DNA of 64,000 nt, from positions 33,245-97,244 of the forward strand of contig BPQB01000109.1 of assembly GCA_019973155.2 (NCBI GenBank), in the 5' to 3' direction. The position numbers and the translations under genes were made by a program. Of the stretch, positions 11,415 to 21,801 are shown piece after piece. Origin of the DNA: Phanerochaete sordida. Lineage: Eukaryota; Basidiomycota; Agaricomycetes; Polyporales; Phanerochaetaceae. How positions within the stretch are numbered: the first letter of the stretch is position 1; every line of letters starts with the position of its first letter. The notes below the pieces were generated by a model. The model saw only the letters and a program-made list of their open reading frames with translations, was not told the DNA's origin and ran no database searches.

Positions 11415-12948
11415 GCTGATGAGCAAGGGAGGGATGAGCGAGCGAAGCAGCTACTAGGGATAAGATCGTGAGGGTCGAGACGGAGCAAGGGAACGAGTAC
11501 GAAAGGCAAAGGAAACATGTACGTAGTGCAGGGGACGTCATGATCGAAACTAAGGGGGAGCAAAACGAGGTGGCGAGATGATGAGGACAAGGGCAAAACC
11601 AAGCGCGTGAGATGGTGACGAAAGCCTGTGAGGAGGCAGGGTGTCCGGGGACAAAGGTGAGCATGGTGCGCTGCAGCGCAGACCATGTCGAGACGAGTTC
11701 GAGGGGTGCGAGAGGTCGCATCACGACCGAAGCCATGACCGACGGAGACGAGGTGCGCGAGGTGTGCGTACGAGCACGCAGCGTGACGAGTGTCGTGAAG
11801 GGGTGGCGTAGACCGAAGCCTAGCCCGAGGATCGAGGGTCGAGGGTCGAGGATGCACTGGGAGCGAATGTGAAGTGGCGAGGAGTCCGCAGAGGACAAAG
11901 CGTGACGACGAGGGAGGGGTTCGAGACCGGCAATGAGGCCAGTTATGCGGAGACGAGGGGATGTGGTATGATGTTCGAGGGATGGCGGAGGCGTCGAGGA
12001 CGGGGAATGTCGATGAGGATGTGCCGGGGGTGCTTGAAAAGCGTCGAAAAAAGGTCTTGAAGAACGGCGTAAAAAGCCGCGAAAAATTCGCAAACCACGA
12101 GCGGAGCTCGAGCAAGCGTCGAGGACGCTTGCAGGAGACGCTACGCGTCGACGAGAGCGCACCTCCGCACACCTCTTGGGAAGCTGGCGGGTGTGCGGGG
12201 TGTCTGCTCGCTCGAGAGTGCGCGCGCGTCCGCACCGCTCTTCGCAAGACTGCGAGCGGATGCGGAGCGCTTGCTCCATACACGACAGCCCTTGCGAGCT
12301 ACGGGCTGTTGGTCTTCTTCTTCCAAAGGTCGCGTGCGCGACCACCGAGGGGACGCACGTCCTCGCTCGCTCTTCGACTGACGTCTACGAGCTTGCGGGA
12401 CGGCGCTGCTCGTGCGAGCCGGTCCTTCGAGGACTCTGGACCCGGCTCGACTTCTCCAAGTGGGTGCGCACCTGTCCTTTCACCTCCGTTCAGCCCATCT
12501 CCGCACCCTCAAAGGCTCCTCGTCCCCTCGTCCCCTATCCCCCTTTTTTCCGCCGAGGCCTCGCGAGTGGAGTGAAGCGAGACGCAGGCGCCTCGAAAAA
12601 ACGCGAGTAGGCGAGCTTGAAAACTCGAGGGACTGGATGTGGGGTTGAGGATGACGATTAGAGTGAAGGAACAGGGAGGGTGGGTGGGCCATGATGCGAG
12701 GGGAATCGTGCTGGCTCGAGGGAGGTGCCGCGGCAGGTGGTGACGGCGGCGCCTAGCCTAGCAACGGGAGGCTGGACAAGTGCGCAGGGCGTGTAGCCCT
12801 GCGGGAGCGAGCGGTGAGCGAGGGGGAAGTGTCTTGAGCAACTCTGTTGAGAGTCTGCAATGCTGGCAGTCGAGGGGAAGCGTGGCTGCCAGCGGGAGGA
12901 AGCCGACGAAGGACGAAAAAGAGCGAAAAAAGCGAAAAGACGTCCGAA

Positions 12949-12966
12949 GTTGGGGACGAACCAATC
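12949..12966 (-). other. Putative primer-binding site of the LTR element
   Basis: On the minus strand, three bases inside the LTR, the sequence TGGTTCGTCCCCAAC starts with TGG, the complement of a tRNA CCA end. I cannot name the tRNA without a search, so the call is tentative. Confidence 0.35.
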
Positions 12967-13163
12967 TGTCAAGGGCAAGGCCGCCCCGAGAGGGTGAGAA
13001 CGAAGTCTATAGCATAGGAACGAGGCTACAGAGGGCGACCGAGCCCGAGGTGAGGTAAGACTGGTGTTGGTTCGTCAAGACGAACGCGACTACGCTACGA
13101 GAACGGTAAGCTACGAGATTACGTAAGCTAGCAAGTACCTAATCGGGAATGCGAGCCGTTACA
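12967..13163 (-). repeat. Right LTR copy (5' LTR in element orientation)
   Basis: A 197-bp terminal repeat identical to 11200-11396; followed directly by the second GAGTG copy at 13164-13168. Confidence 0.85.
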
Positions 13164-13506
13164 GAGTGCTTGACCCGTCGGCCGCAGTGGTGTTGAAGGA
13201 GAGGCCTGCCATCGAATGAACCCGTCTTCAGCGATAGAGTAAAAAATTGTTCGATCGTTCAAGACGAGAGTCGTGCACGAGTAGTTAGAATCTGTAGCCA
13301 GAAGACTTTGAGTGACATGAAAGTAAAAGGCCAGGTTCGATGAAGCAGGCTGATGTGACCAAATGAAGCAGTTAGCAGATAAGACGAAGGTGCATTGTTG
13401 ATAAGATAAGAACGGGTACGTCAGAGCGCGTCTTCGGTTCCCGGACTTGCACTTGACTCTCATTCTCAAATCATCTCTGCCAAACTTCGCAGGGGGCAAA
13501 GCAGTC

Positions 13507-16320
13507 ATGCCGCCAAGACTGAATAAACGGCAGCTACGCGAGCTGGAAGAGCTGCAGTCTCTCGAAACTACGCCCGGCGTTGAGGCAGAGGAGGACGTCG
13601 CAGAAGAGGAGCCGAGTCCACCTTCGAAAAAAGTAACCGGAGGATTCGCAGCGGTGAGTGACAGAGCCCGTCTCACACACGGATGATATACTCAATAGAT
13701 GTCAGTTGATGGCTACGGATGACGGCGACGAAAAGGAGAGCGAAGAGGAGGAGGTTTCGCGTGCTTCTAAGTCTAAGAAGGCTAGTAAGCCGTGCCCTCG
13801 CATTGCCCTACGATGCGGCACTGAACATTTGGCAAACAGAAAAAGAAAAAGAAGAAAGCCTCTTCTGCGACATCTAATGCTGTCGTTTCCGCTCCACCTC
13901 CTCCCATCGAAGAGGCAAAGCCTACTTCAGCTTCCACAGAACAGAACGCTCCTGCAGGACTATCCAAGAAAGAGAAGAAAGCAATCAAGAAGCAAAAGGC
14001 GAAAGCCGCCAAAGATGAAGGCGACGAGCTCGACCGGGCGTTGGCTGAGCTTTCGCTCAAGCACCCAGAGCTCAAGCAGGTCGCTCAGCATGCACCTGCT
14101 ACGAAGGCCTCCAGCAAGTTCTACTCCCTGCTCGCAGTGTCACTCTCGCATCTCGACGCTGAAGCAGAGATGCGCAAGTTCTTCGGCTCGAAGGTCGTCA
14201 CGGCCTCGAAAGCGTCCGGCTCTGGCTCGTCAAATGCGCCCGCGCGCCGCCAGCCGACTGCCATGCGCTCGAACCTTACACGGCCGCAGTCAACGTGGTG
14301 GCCTTCGAGCTACCGCCAAGGCTTGTCGTCGCGCATGCTTACTGAGGAAGAGCTGGCGGAGAGAAAAGCGCGGCACCAGTGGAATGAGGACGTACCTGGC
14401 GAGCGGGTCTGGACGGTCGAGTACACCAGGAAATATCGTGGGATGACCAAGACGTTCATTCAGATGGTTATGTCCGGAGGTGCGTGGTTACACAATACAT
14501 AGAAGACGTGGCATTGACGTCCGCCCTAGACCCCGAAGGTCTCTTCCACATCCTGCGAAGCTTCCCGTACCACGCCGACACGCTGCTCCAGCTATCAGAG
14601 GTGTACTTCCACCGCGAAGGTGCGCATACATACAGAGGTTTTCCACTATCCCCTCACACGCGATACAGAACACAGCACGGCCTCGGACTTCATAGACCGC
14701 GCTCTGTTCACGTACGAGCGCGCGTTCGTCGGCGCATTCAACTTCACTAGCGGCCAGAGTCGGCTCGACTTCGACCGCGTCGAAAATCGCCCTTTCTTCC
14801 TGGCCGTGCACCGACAAGCGTCGGACCTGCAGCGCCGCGGATGTGTGCGTACGGCCTTCGAGTTCGCCCGCCTGCTCCTGGCGCTCGACCCTGCGACAGA
14901 TCCGCACGGCGCGCTCTTGCACCTTGACTTCCTCGCCATCAAGTCCGGCATGCACCAGTGGCTTATCGACATGTGGGACACGCAGTGTCAAATGTCGGCG
15001 TCGGAGTGGCAGGGACGTGCACATGTGCGGGCACTCCCTGGCTGGGCATATGCCCGTGCTCTAGCACTGTTTGTAGCAGAAGAGGAAAGTAAGGATGAGG
15101 TACGTGTCAATTTCCTCATTTGCACAGGGACGTCTATCTCACAGAGTCATAGGAACACAAACATAGTACTGAGGCACTTCTCGAGGCCGTGAACGCGTTC
15201 CCGTCCGTCGTGCCGCTTCTGGCTGACAAAGCAGATATCACTCTCCCCGGTACGATACGCGCACACGCAGCTTTCCGCATACACACAGATGCAAGGTGAG
15301 AGCCGTTTTTCTCAGCGCTCCAGTAAAGTACCAGAGGCTCAGACAATTCCAGCACACTGTCAAACCACTCGCATGCGATTCTGCACTTGCTGTCACACCT
15401 CTACGCCCTGCGTTCCGCCCCACTTTGGAAAGTCAAGTCGCGAGCAGCTTGGTTTGCGAGGACTATCGGCTCCCTCGAAGGCAAGCTCACCTCAATCACC
15501 TTCGGCACCTCATCGAAAACCACCTCACCTTCGCCGTCCCTCTTCCACTCGCTGTATTCGCGCGCGGACCTCGCGTACTCCGTGTACCGGCACGTCGTCG
15601 TGCTCGAGCCGGTCACACGCGCGGGGCGGCTCTTCGGCTTCCTGCCGCCGCAGATCCTCACCGCGAAGCAGCTCGCATGCGACCCGGTCCCGCCGCCGAC
15701 GCGCGCGAGCGAGTACGACGGCGCGTTCTTCGCGGGCGCGGAGGACCCGCTCGCGGCGACCGCACCGCGCGGGCGCCGCGAGGCAGCACGGCTCCTCGAG
15801 CGCATGGTTCCCGATCCCGTCTTCCGGAGGCAGCTCGAGGACTTCTTCCGCGCGCACCCCGGCTTCGCCGCGCGCTTCCCTGGAGGCGTGCTCGAGTTTG
15901 CGCAAGCGGCGGCGCAGATGCCCGAAGAGGTCCTCGAGGACCTTATGATCGAGGTCGCGAACGCGGAGCAGGGTGGCGTGGCGTTCGGCGAGGGCGCTGA
16001 GGGCGTTATGCCGGGGCAAATGCCCGGCCTCGAGCTTGTCGACGACGACCTGCCGGACTTCCAGCCTGCACCAGGGCAGGATCCGACTGCGGCCGCTGAG
16101 GAGTTCGAGGAGGAGGAAGAGGAGGAAGAGGAAGCGGAGGAAGAAGTCGAGACCGCGGTATGTTTCTCGCCTGATCGTGTATTACTCCTCCTGATCATTT
16201 GACTCGCAGCCGCTCCCCGTGCGCCTCTTGCGCAATGTCATGAACCGCTTCTGGGGCGGTGGGCGGAACGACGAGGACTCCTCTGACGACGAGCTACGGG
16301 ACGAAGCTGGCGTCGACTGA
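13507..16320 (+). CDS. TCF25: TCF25/Rqc1-family protein (ribosome quality control complex subunit)
   Basis: The start reads MPPRLNKRQLRELEEL, the family's usual N-terminus, followed by an acidic then Lys-rich low-complexity region. The core has TWWPSSYRQGLSSRMLTEEE, VWTVEYTRKYRGMTKTFIQM and, across an intron at 14480-14529, SGDPEGLFHILRSFPYHADT and LLQLSEVYFHRE. After an intron at 14620-14668 follow FIDRALFTYERAFVGAFN and the helical-repeat region. A long exon from about 15360 carries HAILHLLSHLYALRSAPLWK. The C-terminus is acidic (Glu run near 16108-16150); after an intron at 16158-16209 it ends RLLRNVMNRFWGGG and a stop at 16318-16320. In yeast Rqc1 works with Ltn1 and Rqc2 on stalled 60S subunits; vertebrate TCF25 is the homologue. 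The junction near 13780-13840 only keeps frame with a non-standard GC donor. The family call is strong. Confidence 0.85.
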
Positions 16321-17297
16321 TAGGCACGAGCAGGAACGAAGATGGTAATCTTATCATGTATTGCAACGCAATGTGCTGTGGCCTGTAATGCGAAAATTTT
16401 GTATCCTTCGTCCGACTCAGACTTCTGGACGTCTTCGGACATTTGCTCATGGTGAGTGTCTTGTCCGTCATTCGGTTCTAGCTGTGCCTGCAGGCTTATT
16501 GCTCGGCGTCGGACAGCTGAGAGAGCTGTTGTACCGGCATGTGCTTCTCCTTCGCATTAGTCGCAGCGAAAGGCCAACGGATATGTTCCTTTCGCAAGCC
16601 GGAGCACGGCCCTATCAGATGACGATCGCAAAGCAGCTCAACTTTTCAATGCGGCCTCCACAAGCGCAAGTCGCGTGCCGACGACCATCCGAGCACAGAT
16701 CCGACGACATGCCCGCCACACAGTCCGCGGGCGCCTGTGTCATGTGGCTCCCGGCCCCGACGAGCAGCGTCCGAGGCTCGGCTGTCCCTGAAGATCTCGC
16801 CCGCCCTCTGGGTCGGTGCACTCGAAATTCCAGACTGCCACTGTATGGCTGCCCTCGACTGTGTAGATGCCCCACAGTTCCTATCGACGGCCCTGACACG
16901 CCTTCTGCTGTCCGAACGACAGACGAGTCCGCATCTCATTGAAACAGGTTCTTCGTCTGATCGCGGATTGTCGGCTAGGGACATGCGTACACAATTCCCC
17001 GCGTTTCCCCAGCTACGTCAGGAGAAGATGGCTGGTCCGACGTTCTAGCTAGGACGTCCGCGGCAGAAAGCCCGAAAAGTCATGGTGGGTGCTCCAACAG
17101 CACGTGAACCGAGCAAGCTGAAGCTCGAAAACGCAGCGACCCTCCGTAGAAGCACACACTGTATCTGCGGCTCGCGGTGCCGCACCGCTTCCTGAAGGTC
17201 TCTATTATGCCAAAGTTTTTCCCTAATCCGCAAATAATCCGTCGCGCTCGGGTGCGCGCTGCTGCAGAGTCTCGCGTTACTGGGCCAGGGCGACGCG
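16321..17297. other. Intergenic stretch with one exon-like fragment on the minus strand
   Basis: No complete gene is seen. On the minus strand near 16880-16740, after an AG, one frame reads WGIYTVEGSHTVAVWNFEC then TDPEGGRDLQGQPSLGRCSS and a stop. It looks like the last exon of something, but no upstream exons are convincing. It may be a gene remnant or chance. Confidence 0.35.
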
Positions 17298-17304
17298 TAT
17301 AAAA
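17298..17304 (+). promoter_or_regulatory. TATA box of the AA9 gene
   Basis: TATAAAA 63 bases before the AA9 start codon, a normal distance for a strongly regulated fungal secreted-enzyme gene. Confidence 0.6.
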
Positions 17305-17366
17305 CGAAGGGGCGGAAGGCGGGGGCTTGGCAGCTCAGCACTCACTCTCGAGCCTCACCAGCAAAA

Positions 17367-18577
17367 ATGTTCGCGCTCAGCCTCCTCGCCCTCGTGTCGA
17401 CCGCGCTCCCGTCCGTGATTGCTCACGGCGGTGTCCTCTCGTACTCCAATGGCGGAAATTGGTACCAGGGCTGGTATGTTTAGCACAGTGGTCACGCCTG
17501 CTATTTTTACTGACCGTGCCGTGCAGGGCGCCGTACAACTCGCCCACCGGCCAGACCACCATCCAGCGTCCTTGGTCGACCTAGTGAGTCTACCGTTGAA
17601 CGGCTGCGCTGCCGCGGTGCTGACGAGCCCGGCAGCAACCCCATCACCGATGCCACCGACCCGCAGATCGCGTGCAATGACGACGGCACCTCCGGTGCCC
17701 TCCAGCTGACCGCGACCGTCAAGGCTGGCTCTTCCATCACTGCCTACTGGAACCAGATCTGGCCCCACGCGATTGGCCCCATGGTGCGCTTTACCCGTCG
17801 CACAGCGCGTAAACGACGGCTGACCTTGCCTGTGACAGCTCACGTACCTCGCCGAGTGCCCCGGCTCGAGCTGCACGGGTGTCAACGCCAACACCCTCAA
17901 GTGGTTCAAGATCGACGAAGCCGGTCTGCTCTCCGGCACCGTCTACAGCGGCTCGTGGGCCGACGGCCAGATGATCGCCCAAAACTCGTCCTGGACGACC
18001 ACGATCCCGTCGACCGTCCCCTCCGGCAACTACCTGATCCGTTTCGAGACAATTGCTCTCCACTCGCTGCCCGCTGTGCGTATCCTTCATAACCGTGTCT
18101 CCGTCAGCTGCTCACTTCAGCCCTGCAGCAATTCTACCCCGAGTGCGCGCAGATCACGATCACTGGCGGCGGCAGCCTCGCGCCCACTGCGGCCGAGCTC
18201 GTCTCTTTCCCCGGCGCGTACAGCAACAGCGACCCGGGCATCAACCTCGACGTCTACTCGAACGCGGCCCAGACCCAGACGACCTACGTGATTCCCGGCC
18301 CGCCGCTCTACGGCTCCAGCGGCTCCGCAGTCCCACCCCCGCCCCCGCCGTCCTCCGTCAGCTCGTCGCGCCCGTCGTCGGTCTCGAGCGCACCGACCGG
18401 CCCCACTGGTGCCTCTGTCGCGCACTACGGCCAGTGCGGTGGCTCCGGATACTCTGGCCCCACCGTCTGTGCGGCGCCCTACACCTGCACGGTCTCTAAC
18501 CGTGAGTTTCCTTTTCCTGTGTGCTCGAGGATCGTAACTGATTGGCTTTGCAGAGTACTACTCTCAGTGCCTCTGAG
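17367..18577 (+). CDS. Secreted AA9 lytic polysaccharide monooxygenase with C-terminal CBM1
   Basis: Six exons: 17367-17473, 17527-17583, 17636-17783, 17839-18075, 18129-18501 and 18555-18577. Residues 1-19 form a signal peptide ending SVIA, so mature residue 1 is His, the first ligand of the copper histidine brace. The second brace His lies in YWNQIWPHAIGPM. The AQFYPECAQI block holds the Q-x-Y motif of AA9, and the paired Cys of YLAECPGSSC match the family. After about residue 240 a Pro/Ser linker leads to a family 1 cellulose-binding module, HYGQCGGSGYSGPTVCAAP to QYYSQCL, with aromatic and Cys residues in place. AA9 enzymes cleave cellulose oxidatively with copper and an electron donor, outside the cell. 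A TATA box precedes the gene. Nothing suggests a defect. Regiospecificity cannot be told from sequence alone. Confidence 0.95.
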
Positions 18578-19244
18578 TTGTGCAGCCCCATGTTTGATAT
18601 TATTGCCTCCTGATACCGACTGTATTTTGTACGAAGCGTCCCCGAGATGCATGAATACATCGACATGCCTCTCCGTCTTCACTGGCTTGCTTTGCCACGC
18701 CTCGGATCCTTCTCGCCCAAGGTGTCACCGCATTAATCTGACGATCCCGTTGCGTGTAATTTCGGACATAATTCGCATCGCTCCTTCGTTGGAGACCGTG
18801 TGCAGTGTTTTATGCGGACGATATGTGCTCAAAGCTTGAAGCCTCTGACGATCACTGCTGGGTACTACATTCTGTCGATCCCTGGTCTTTATCTCCGGGC
18901 GCTTTGGCTGATGAGAAAGAAACTGCGCTTTGAAATGCTCTTGGAGAGCTGCCGAGGGGGGAAAAAATATAAGGATAGCCTGGGGATGCTGCTCTTCGGC
19001 TTTTTAGAGCGATGCGTGTTTCAGGGTCTTTTCTGAGTGGGCGACACGCTGAAGGCGTGGCTCGCTTTGAATTTCGAAATGCGCGGACCGCGCGCTTAAT
19101 ATCCGTGGGAATTTATTTGAACTCCGCCTTTCGTGGGGCAAATGCTCGCAATATTCCACCTTTTATTCTTGTCTTTCCCGCTCACCTCGCTGACTCTTCT
19201 CATCCAACTTTCCTTCGACGACATCTTCAACGACCTCAAGCACA
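18578..19244. other. Intergenic stretch between the AA9 and HRP1-like genes
   Basis: It contains the AA9 3' untranslated region and the promoter of the next gene. Short frames have no recognisable content. Confidence 0.5.
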
Positions 19245-21258
19245 ATGTCTGACCTCGATGCTGATCTCTACGGAGGTGCGTGCCCGCGCGATCCGGTTCA
19301 ACTCGCGTACTGACTGTACCTAGACCTCTACGGCAACGACGAGGCCGAGTACTCTGCTCCTCCTGAGCAGCCAGAGCCCGTAGTCAAGGAAGAAACAAGA
19401 GACTCTCCTGTAGCCACCAGGGCGGCGACACCACCGCCCTCTAAGCCTGCCGCCGCGACACTGCCTACACCCAGCCCGCCGAAGGTTGAGCCCGACTCGC
19501 CCTCTGCGGAGCAGATCTCGCTGCAGCCGACCTCTCCAGACGACTCTGGGTTCGCCAACCTGGCCACACAGCAAATCCCGACATATCAGGACAATGACTC
19601 GAGCGAATACCGGGAGCCGCCCCCTAACCGCCAAGATCAGAACTACGCAGGCGCTGCCAATCGGCCAGTGCGCCCGTCCGAGATGAAAGAGGAAGGGTGA
19701 GTACGCGCGCTCCGTCCCGGCAGCTGACCCTTGCAGCACGGGTGCTCTGGTGCGCACAGCGGGATATGGTGTCGGCTCTGGATGCTAGTTACAAGGAGTC
19801 ACGGTCCTCTGTAGCGTGTTCATCCCGGTAGTCTTCCCCTGTCGCCTACGACTACTAGCTCTAGGCCCAACGTCATAACTAGGCTAGCACCGTCCTGCAC
19901 ACACAGTAGAGTCATCCATTTCGTCTCTCCTGTCTAATCCGCCCGCTTGTCTAGCACAACAGATACTAATGCAACCATCTTTCCCTCTATATCTCCCACC
20001 CACGCCCTCGTCGTATTCTTGGTGCACTCGCAACCTGTCGCTGGTATCCGTGCCACGTGTCTATAGCAAGATGTTCATTGGCGGTCTCAACTGGGACACA
20101 ACAGATGGTACATATATCATTAACCTCCTCCGCTGTTCGACGTATACAGTAGTGCTAAACGGGTCTTGCAGAGTCACTAAGAAAGTACTTCACGCAATTC
20201 GGCAAGGTCGAGGCGTGTACGATTATGCGCGATGCTGCCGGCCGCTCACGGTGCTTTGCGTTCCTCACGTTCGAAGATCCAGCATCTGTGAACGCGGTCA
20301 TGGTTCGGGAACACTTCCTGGACGGCAAGATCGTGCGTGTGCTACCTCTACTTCGTTCTCTCGATTCTGACCTCGGCATCCGCAGATTGACCCAAAGCGT
20401 GCCATTCCTCGGCAAGAACACCAACGAGCCACGAAACTGTTCATTGGAGGTCTCGCGGGCAGCGTCACCTCAGAATCCATGCGCGAGTTCTTCTCGCAGT
20501 TCGGCAAGGTTGTCGATGCTACGGTCATGCTCGACCGTGAGACTGGCCGGAGCAAGGGCTTCGGATTCGTGTCGTTCGAGAACGTCAACGTCGAGCCATT
20601 ACTTGGTTTCGGGAACCTCGAGATTGACGGTAAAGTGGTACGTGTTTAGGCGCCTGCTTCTGCTCGCTTTGTTCCTGACGCAGCTTTGTAGATTGACGTC
20701 AAGCTTGCGCAGCCGCGGTCACAACGCGAGGGCGGTTTCACGCAGGAGGGCCAGACCAACAACCGCGGCAACTTCAACGGTGGCGGCGCGGGCTTCCAGG
20801 GCGGCAACTTCGCTGCTGGCGGCGCTGGGGGTGCGGCGGCAGGCGGCGCCGTCGGGGGCAACGCACCGTTCGACCCGCAAGCCCTCGCGAACTTGTACAC
20901 ACGGATGCTCTCGCAGATGGGAGGCATGAGCCCGATGATGGGCGGCATGAACCCGATGATGGGCGGCATGGCGGGCGGCGCGCCGGGCTACGCAGGGCCC
21001 ATGGCGGGCGGAATGCGCATGCCGATGGGCGCGCAGATGGGCGGGCCCGGCATGATGGGCATGGGTGCGATGGGCATGCCCGGCATGGGCATGGGTCGCG
21101 GCGCGCCGGGCATGCCTGGCGGGATGATGGGCGGCGCGATGAACCCGAACGTGCCCCGTGGCCCGAGGGGCGCGCCCACGGGCCCCGGCGGCGCGGGCGT
21201 CGGGCCCCAGAGGGCGGGACAACGCGGTGCGCACAACTACCATCCGTATGCGCGGTGA
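19245..21258 (+). CDS. HRP1: Hrp1/Nab4-type RNA-binding protein, two RRMs and Gly/Met-rich tail
   Basis: Inferred exons are 19245-19275, 19324-19696, 20067-20107, 20172-20332, 20386-20637 and 20692-21258. An acidic Pro/Ser-rich N-terminus ends RPSEMKEEG, followed by RRM1 (KMFIGGLNWDTTDES, RNP1 as RSRCFAFLTFE) and the linker IDPKRAIPRQEHQR. RRM2 is KLFIGGLAGSVTSESMREFF with RNP1 SKGFGFVSFE. The tail is rich in Gly, Met and Pro with repeats such as GGMNPMMGGM. This matches yeast Hrp1, the cleavage factor IB subunit that binds UA-rich elements in mRNA 3'-end formation and shuttles with mRNA. RRM1 RNP1 has Cys where Gly is usual. A 371-nt third-position intron, long for this genome, contains an alternative acceptor (see findings). 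Related DAZAP1/Musashi-like proteins share this layout. Confidence 0.85.
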
Positions 21259-21801
21259 GGCGAGGTTGGAGGTGGCTGAGGGCTGGTCGGACCGCTGTTT
21301 CTTCTTCGTACTTGTACCTTACTCGTAAATATGTTGCACCTATGTATCTGGCCCAGAGCCTGCTATCGCTAGATCGTGTTCTGTCGAGCCGTGGCTGCTG
21401 CTGTGGCAAGGCAGGTCATAGTAGGCAGTACTTGCACGTGGAGGGGCACCGCTGCGTAATAGCACGTGAAAGGACCTGTCAGGGATGTGTCGACGAATAC
21501 TTGCACAGCGACGCTAACCTCCTCAGCATCGTCTTGGATGGACCAGCAGCCCGTGGCACAGTTGTGCTCGAAAGATACGCTGCCGCTGTCGAGGATGGTG
21601 AAGATGAGCCTGCCTAGAAAGGGAATATCCCGATACCCTGCTATCTGGGCGCTTAGAGCCTCGACATCCCTGCCTCCTCCCTTTATCTTCCTCCTCACCC
21701 CGGCCTCGCGTAGGTCATCTGCACCCGACCTTCTTTCTACGTATCTGGAACGTGTGCACCGCCGACCCAGCCGCACTATATCTACACGCACATCGATAGC
21801 C

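Larger units (their letters stand above)
11200..13163 (-). mobile_element. Complete non-autonomous LTR element (TRIM/LARD-like)
   Basis: Two direct repeats of 197 bp (11200-11396 and 12967-13163), identical base for base on visual comparison, bracket a 1570-bp interior. Each LTR starts TGTCAAGGGC and ends GCCGTTACA in plus orientation, i.e. TG...CA termini. The 5-bp GAGTG is found directly before the left LTR (11195-11199) and directly after the right one (13164-13168), a perfect target-site duplication. A purine-rich tract lies just inside the left LTR when read on the minus strand, and a TGG-starting primer-site-like sequence just inside the other, so the element probably reads on the minus strand. 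The interior has open frames of 303-317 residues (11372-12345, minus) but they show no gag, protease, reverse transcriptase, RNase H or integrase motifs. It must rely on enzymes from another element. Identical LTRs imply recent insertion. Confidence 0.85.

Noticed and set aside
11372..12345. Minus-strand open frames of 303 and 317 residues in the LTR element interior as real proteins
   Set aside because: Two overlapping frames are open over the same GC-rich sequence, the proteins are rich in Ser, Arg, Pro and His without motifs, and no gag-like or enzyme signature is present. Composition explains them.
15401..16198. Antisense frame of 265 residues opposite TCF25
   Set aside because: The Ser-rich product mirrors the acidic Glu run of TCF25 and has no features of its own.
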